A DNA stretch of 30,467 nucleotides. It comes from JBPOJN01 sp052033505. Lineage in GTDB: Bacteria > UBA10199 > JACPAL01 > GCA-016699445. Below, piece after piece: positions 29,775 to 30,467 of this stretch (positions are counted from its first letter, which is position 1; each line of letters starts with the position of its first letter). The DNA lies in NCBI GenBank assembly GCA_052033505.1, contig JBPOJN010000026.1, forward strand, positions 1 through 30,467. Direction: 5' to 3'. The notes below the pieces were generated by a model. The model was not told the DNA's origin and made no database searches. It was given only the letters and a program-made list of their open reading frames with translations. Both the position numbers and the translations under genes were made by a program.

Positions 29775-30467
29775 TTAAGATCCGGATAACCTCGCCCCGC
29801 CGTCGACCGGATGGAAACTTCCCGTAATGAAGTCGGATTCGGCCAGGGAAACAGCCATGCGTGCGACGTCTTCAGGCGTACCCCAACGTTGGAGTGGGAT
29901 TTTTGAAACGATTTTTTTTCGGGTTTTCGCCGTATATTCCACGGGCGCCAAGATCGGACCGGGGCAGACGGCGGTGACCAGAATTTCGGGGGCTAAGGCC
30001 TTGGCTAAACTCTCGGTCAAGGCCAAGAGCCCCGCTTTAGAGACCGAATACGGCAAATGGCGTGGCACGGGTTTTTGCAAGACCCAGTCGGCGATATTGA
30101 CGATGCGGCCGCCGTTTTTCTTCATGGTCGGCCCCAGGCCTTGCGCTAAATAAAAAGGCGCGGTGACGTGCAAGGCCAAACAATCGGCCCAGTCTTTTTC
30201 GGAAATTTTCTCAAACTCGGTCGGGTAGAAAATCGAAGCGTTATTGACCAAGACATCGACAGTGCCGTGCGCGCTGAGGATGTTTCGAATCATGCGGTCG
30301 ATTTGTTTTTTCTTCGTGAGATCGGCTTGAAATAACGACGCGCACGAAAGATCTAAATCCTTTGCCAGGGCTTCGGCTTTGCGGCGTGAAGATTGATAGT
30401 GGATCAGCACGTCCGCGCCTTTTTCCGAAAACGCGCGCGCGATCGCGGCGCCGATACGCTTGGCGCT
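29775..30467 (-). CDS. PTR1/FolM-like pteridine reductase (short-chain dehydrogenase), 5' end outside window
   Basis: Short-chain dehydrogenase cut by the right edge; 230 residues are visible and the missing part is only the first strand with its TGxxxxxG loop. The visible start AKRIGAAIARAFSEKGADVLIHYQSSRRKAEAL is typical of pteridine reductases, with an NADPH-type basic patch (SSRRK). NNASIFYPTEF is the PTR1/FolM form of the NNAG motif. The catalytic set is Asp in NIADW, Tyr and Lys in YSVSK. Asp in place of the usual Ser, 13 residues before the Tyr, is exactly as in Leishmania PTR1 (Asp181/Tyr194). The end has VCPGPILAP and GSFHPVDGGARLSG. It likely reduces dihydropterins. Confidence 0.88.
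   Translation of the reverse strand, partial: SAKRIGAAIARAFSEKGADVLIHYQSSRRKAEALAKDLDLSCASLFQADLTKKKQIDRMIRNILSAHGTVDVLVNNASIFYPTEFEKISEKDWADCLALHVTAPFYLAQGLGPTMKKNGGRIVNIADWVLQKPVPRHLPYSVSKAGLLALTESLAKALAPEILVTAVCPGPILAPVEYTAKTRKKIVSKIPLQRWGTPEDVARMAVSLAESDFITGSFHPVDGGARLSGS

Overview
The window looks like chromosome from a Gram-negative, GC-rich, metagenome-type bacterium. The evidence is two OmpA-type outer-membrane proteins, a TolC/RND pair, a lipobox peroxiredoxin, and a surface protein with Myxococcus-type disulfide repeats (DUF4215-like) on a beta-helix. Together with the sigma54-type regulator and large hybrid kinase, this suggests a deltaproteobacterial-grade lineage (Myxococcota, Bdellovibrionota or an uncultured relative). 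That placement is inference; no rRNA or universal marker set is present.

Layout. (1) Positions 1 to about 3725 are the right end of an integrated element, visibly more A/T-rich than the rest. It holds small unknown genes, then a chain of overlapping genes: Xre-like regulator, DUF669-like protein, 95-residue unknown, excisionase-like HTH and tyrosine integrase. The element sits in the 3' end of tRNA-Leu(GAG), and the integrase frame now runs into host DNA. (2) 3725-7327, minus strand: the glycolytic operon gap-pgk-tpiA-secG followed by tRNA-Leu, with a recognisable promoter and a leader hairpin that covers the gap ribosome-binding site. (3) 7324-10971: a di-iron ferritin-like protein (minus), then on the plus strand a CbiX/SirB-type chelatase, a TIGR01777-type epimerase, a peroxiredoxin with a lysine-rich tail, pdxH and a single-domain response regulator. 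(4) 11158-15325: an NtrC-type regulator (GAFAGA instead of GAFTGA) and a five-part hybrid histidine kinase. (5) 22665-15299, minus strand: a probable six-gene run of OmpA-like protein, beta-helix/disulfide-repeat surface protein, OmpA-like paralogue, 2[4Fe-4S] ferredoxin, RecQ and lipoprotein peroxiredoxin. (6) 22742-27222: tolC-like gene and RND pump gene, translationally coupled, with no adaptor gene between or beside them. (7) 30467-27203, minus strand: PTR1-like pteridine reductase (cut by the window end), an unknown protein, QueD, a class I glutamine amidotransferase and YceD/DUF177.

The most interesting points are the OmpA/beta-helix/OmpA surface cassette with an unusual Cys-containing C-terminal anchor; two Bcp-type peroxiredoxins apparently sent to different places (a histone-like lysine tail versus a lipoprotein signal); the GAFAGA variant in the sigma54-type activator; the gap leader; and the PTR1-like reductase next to QueD.
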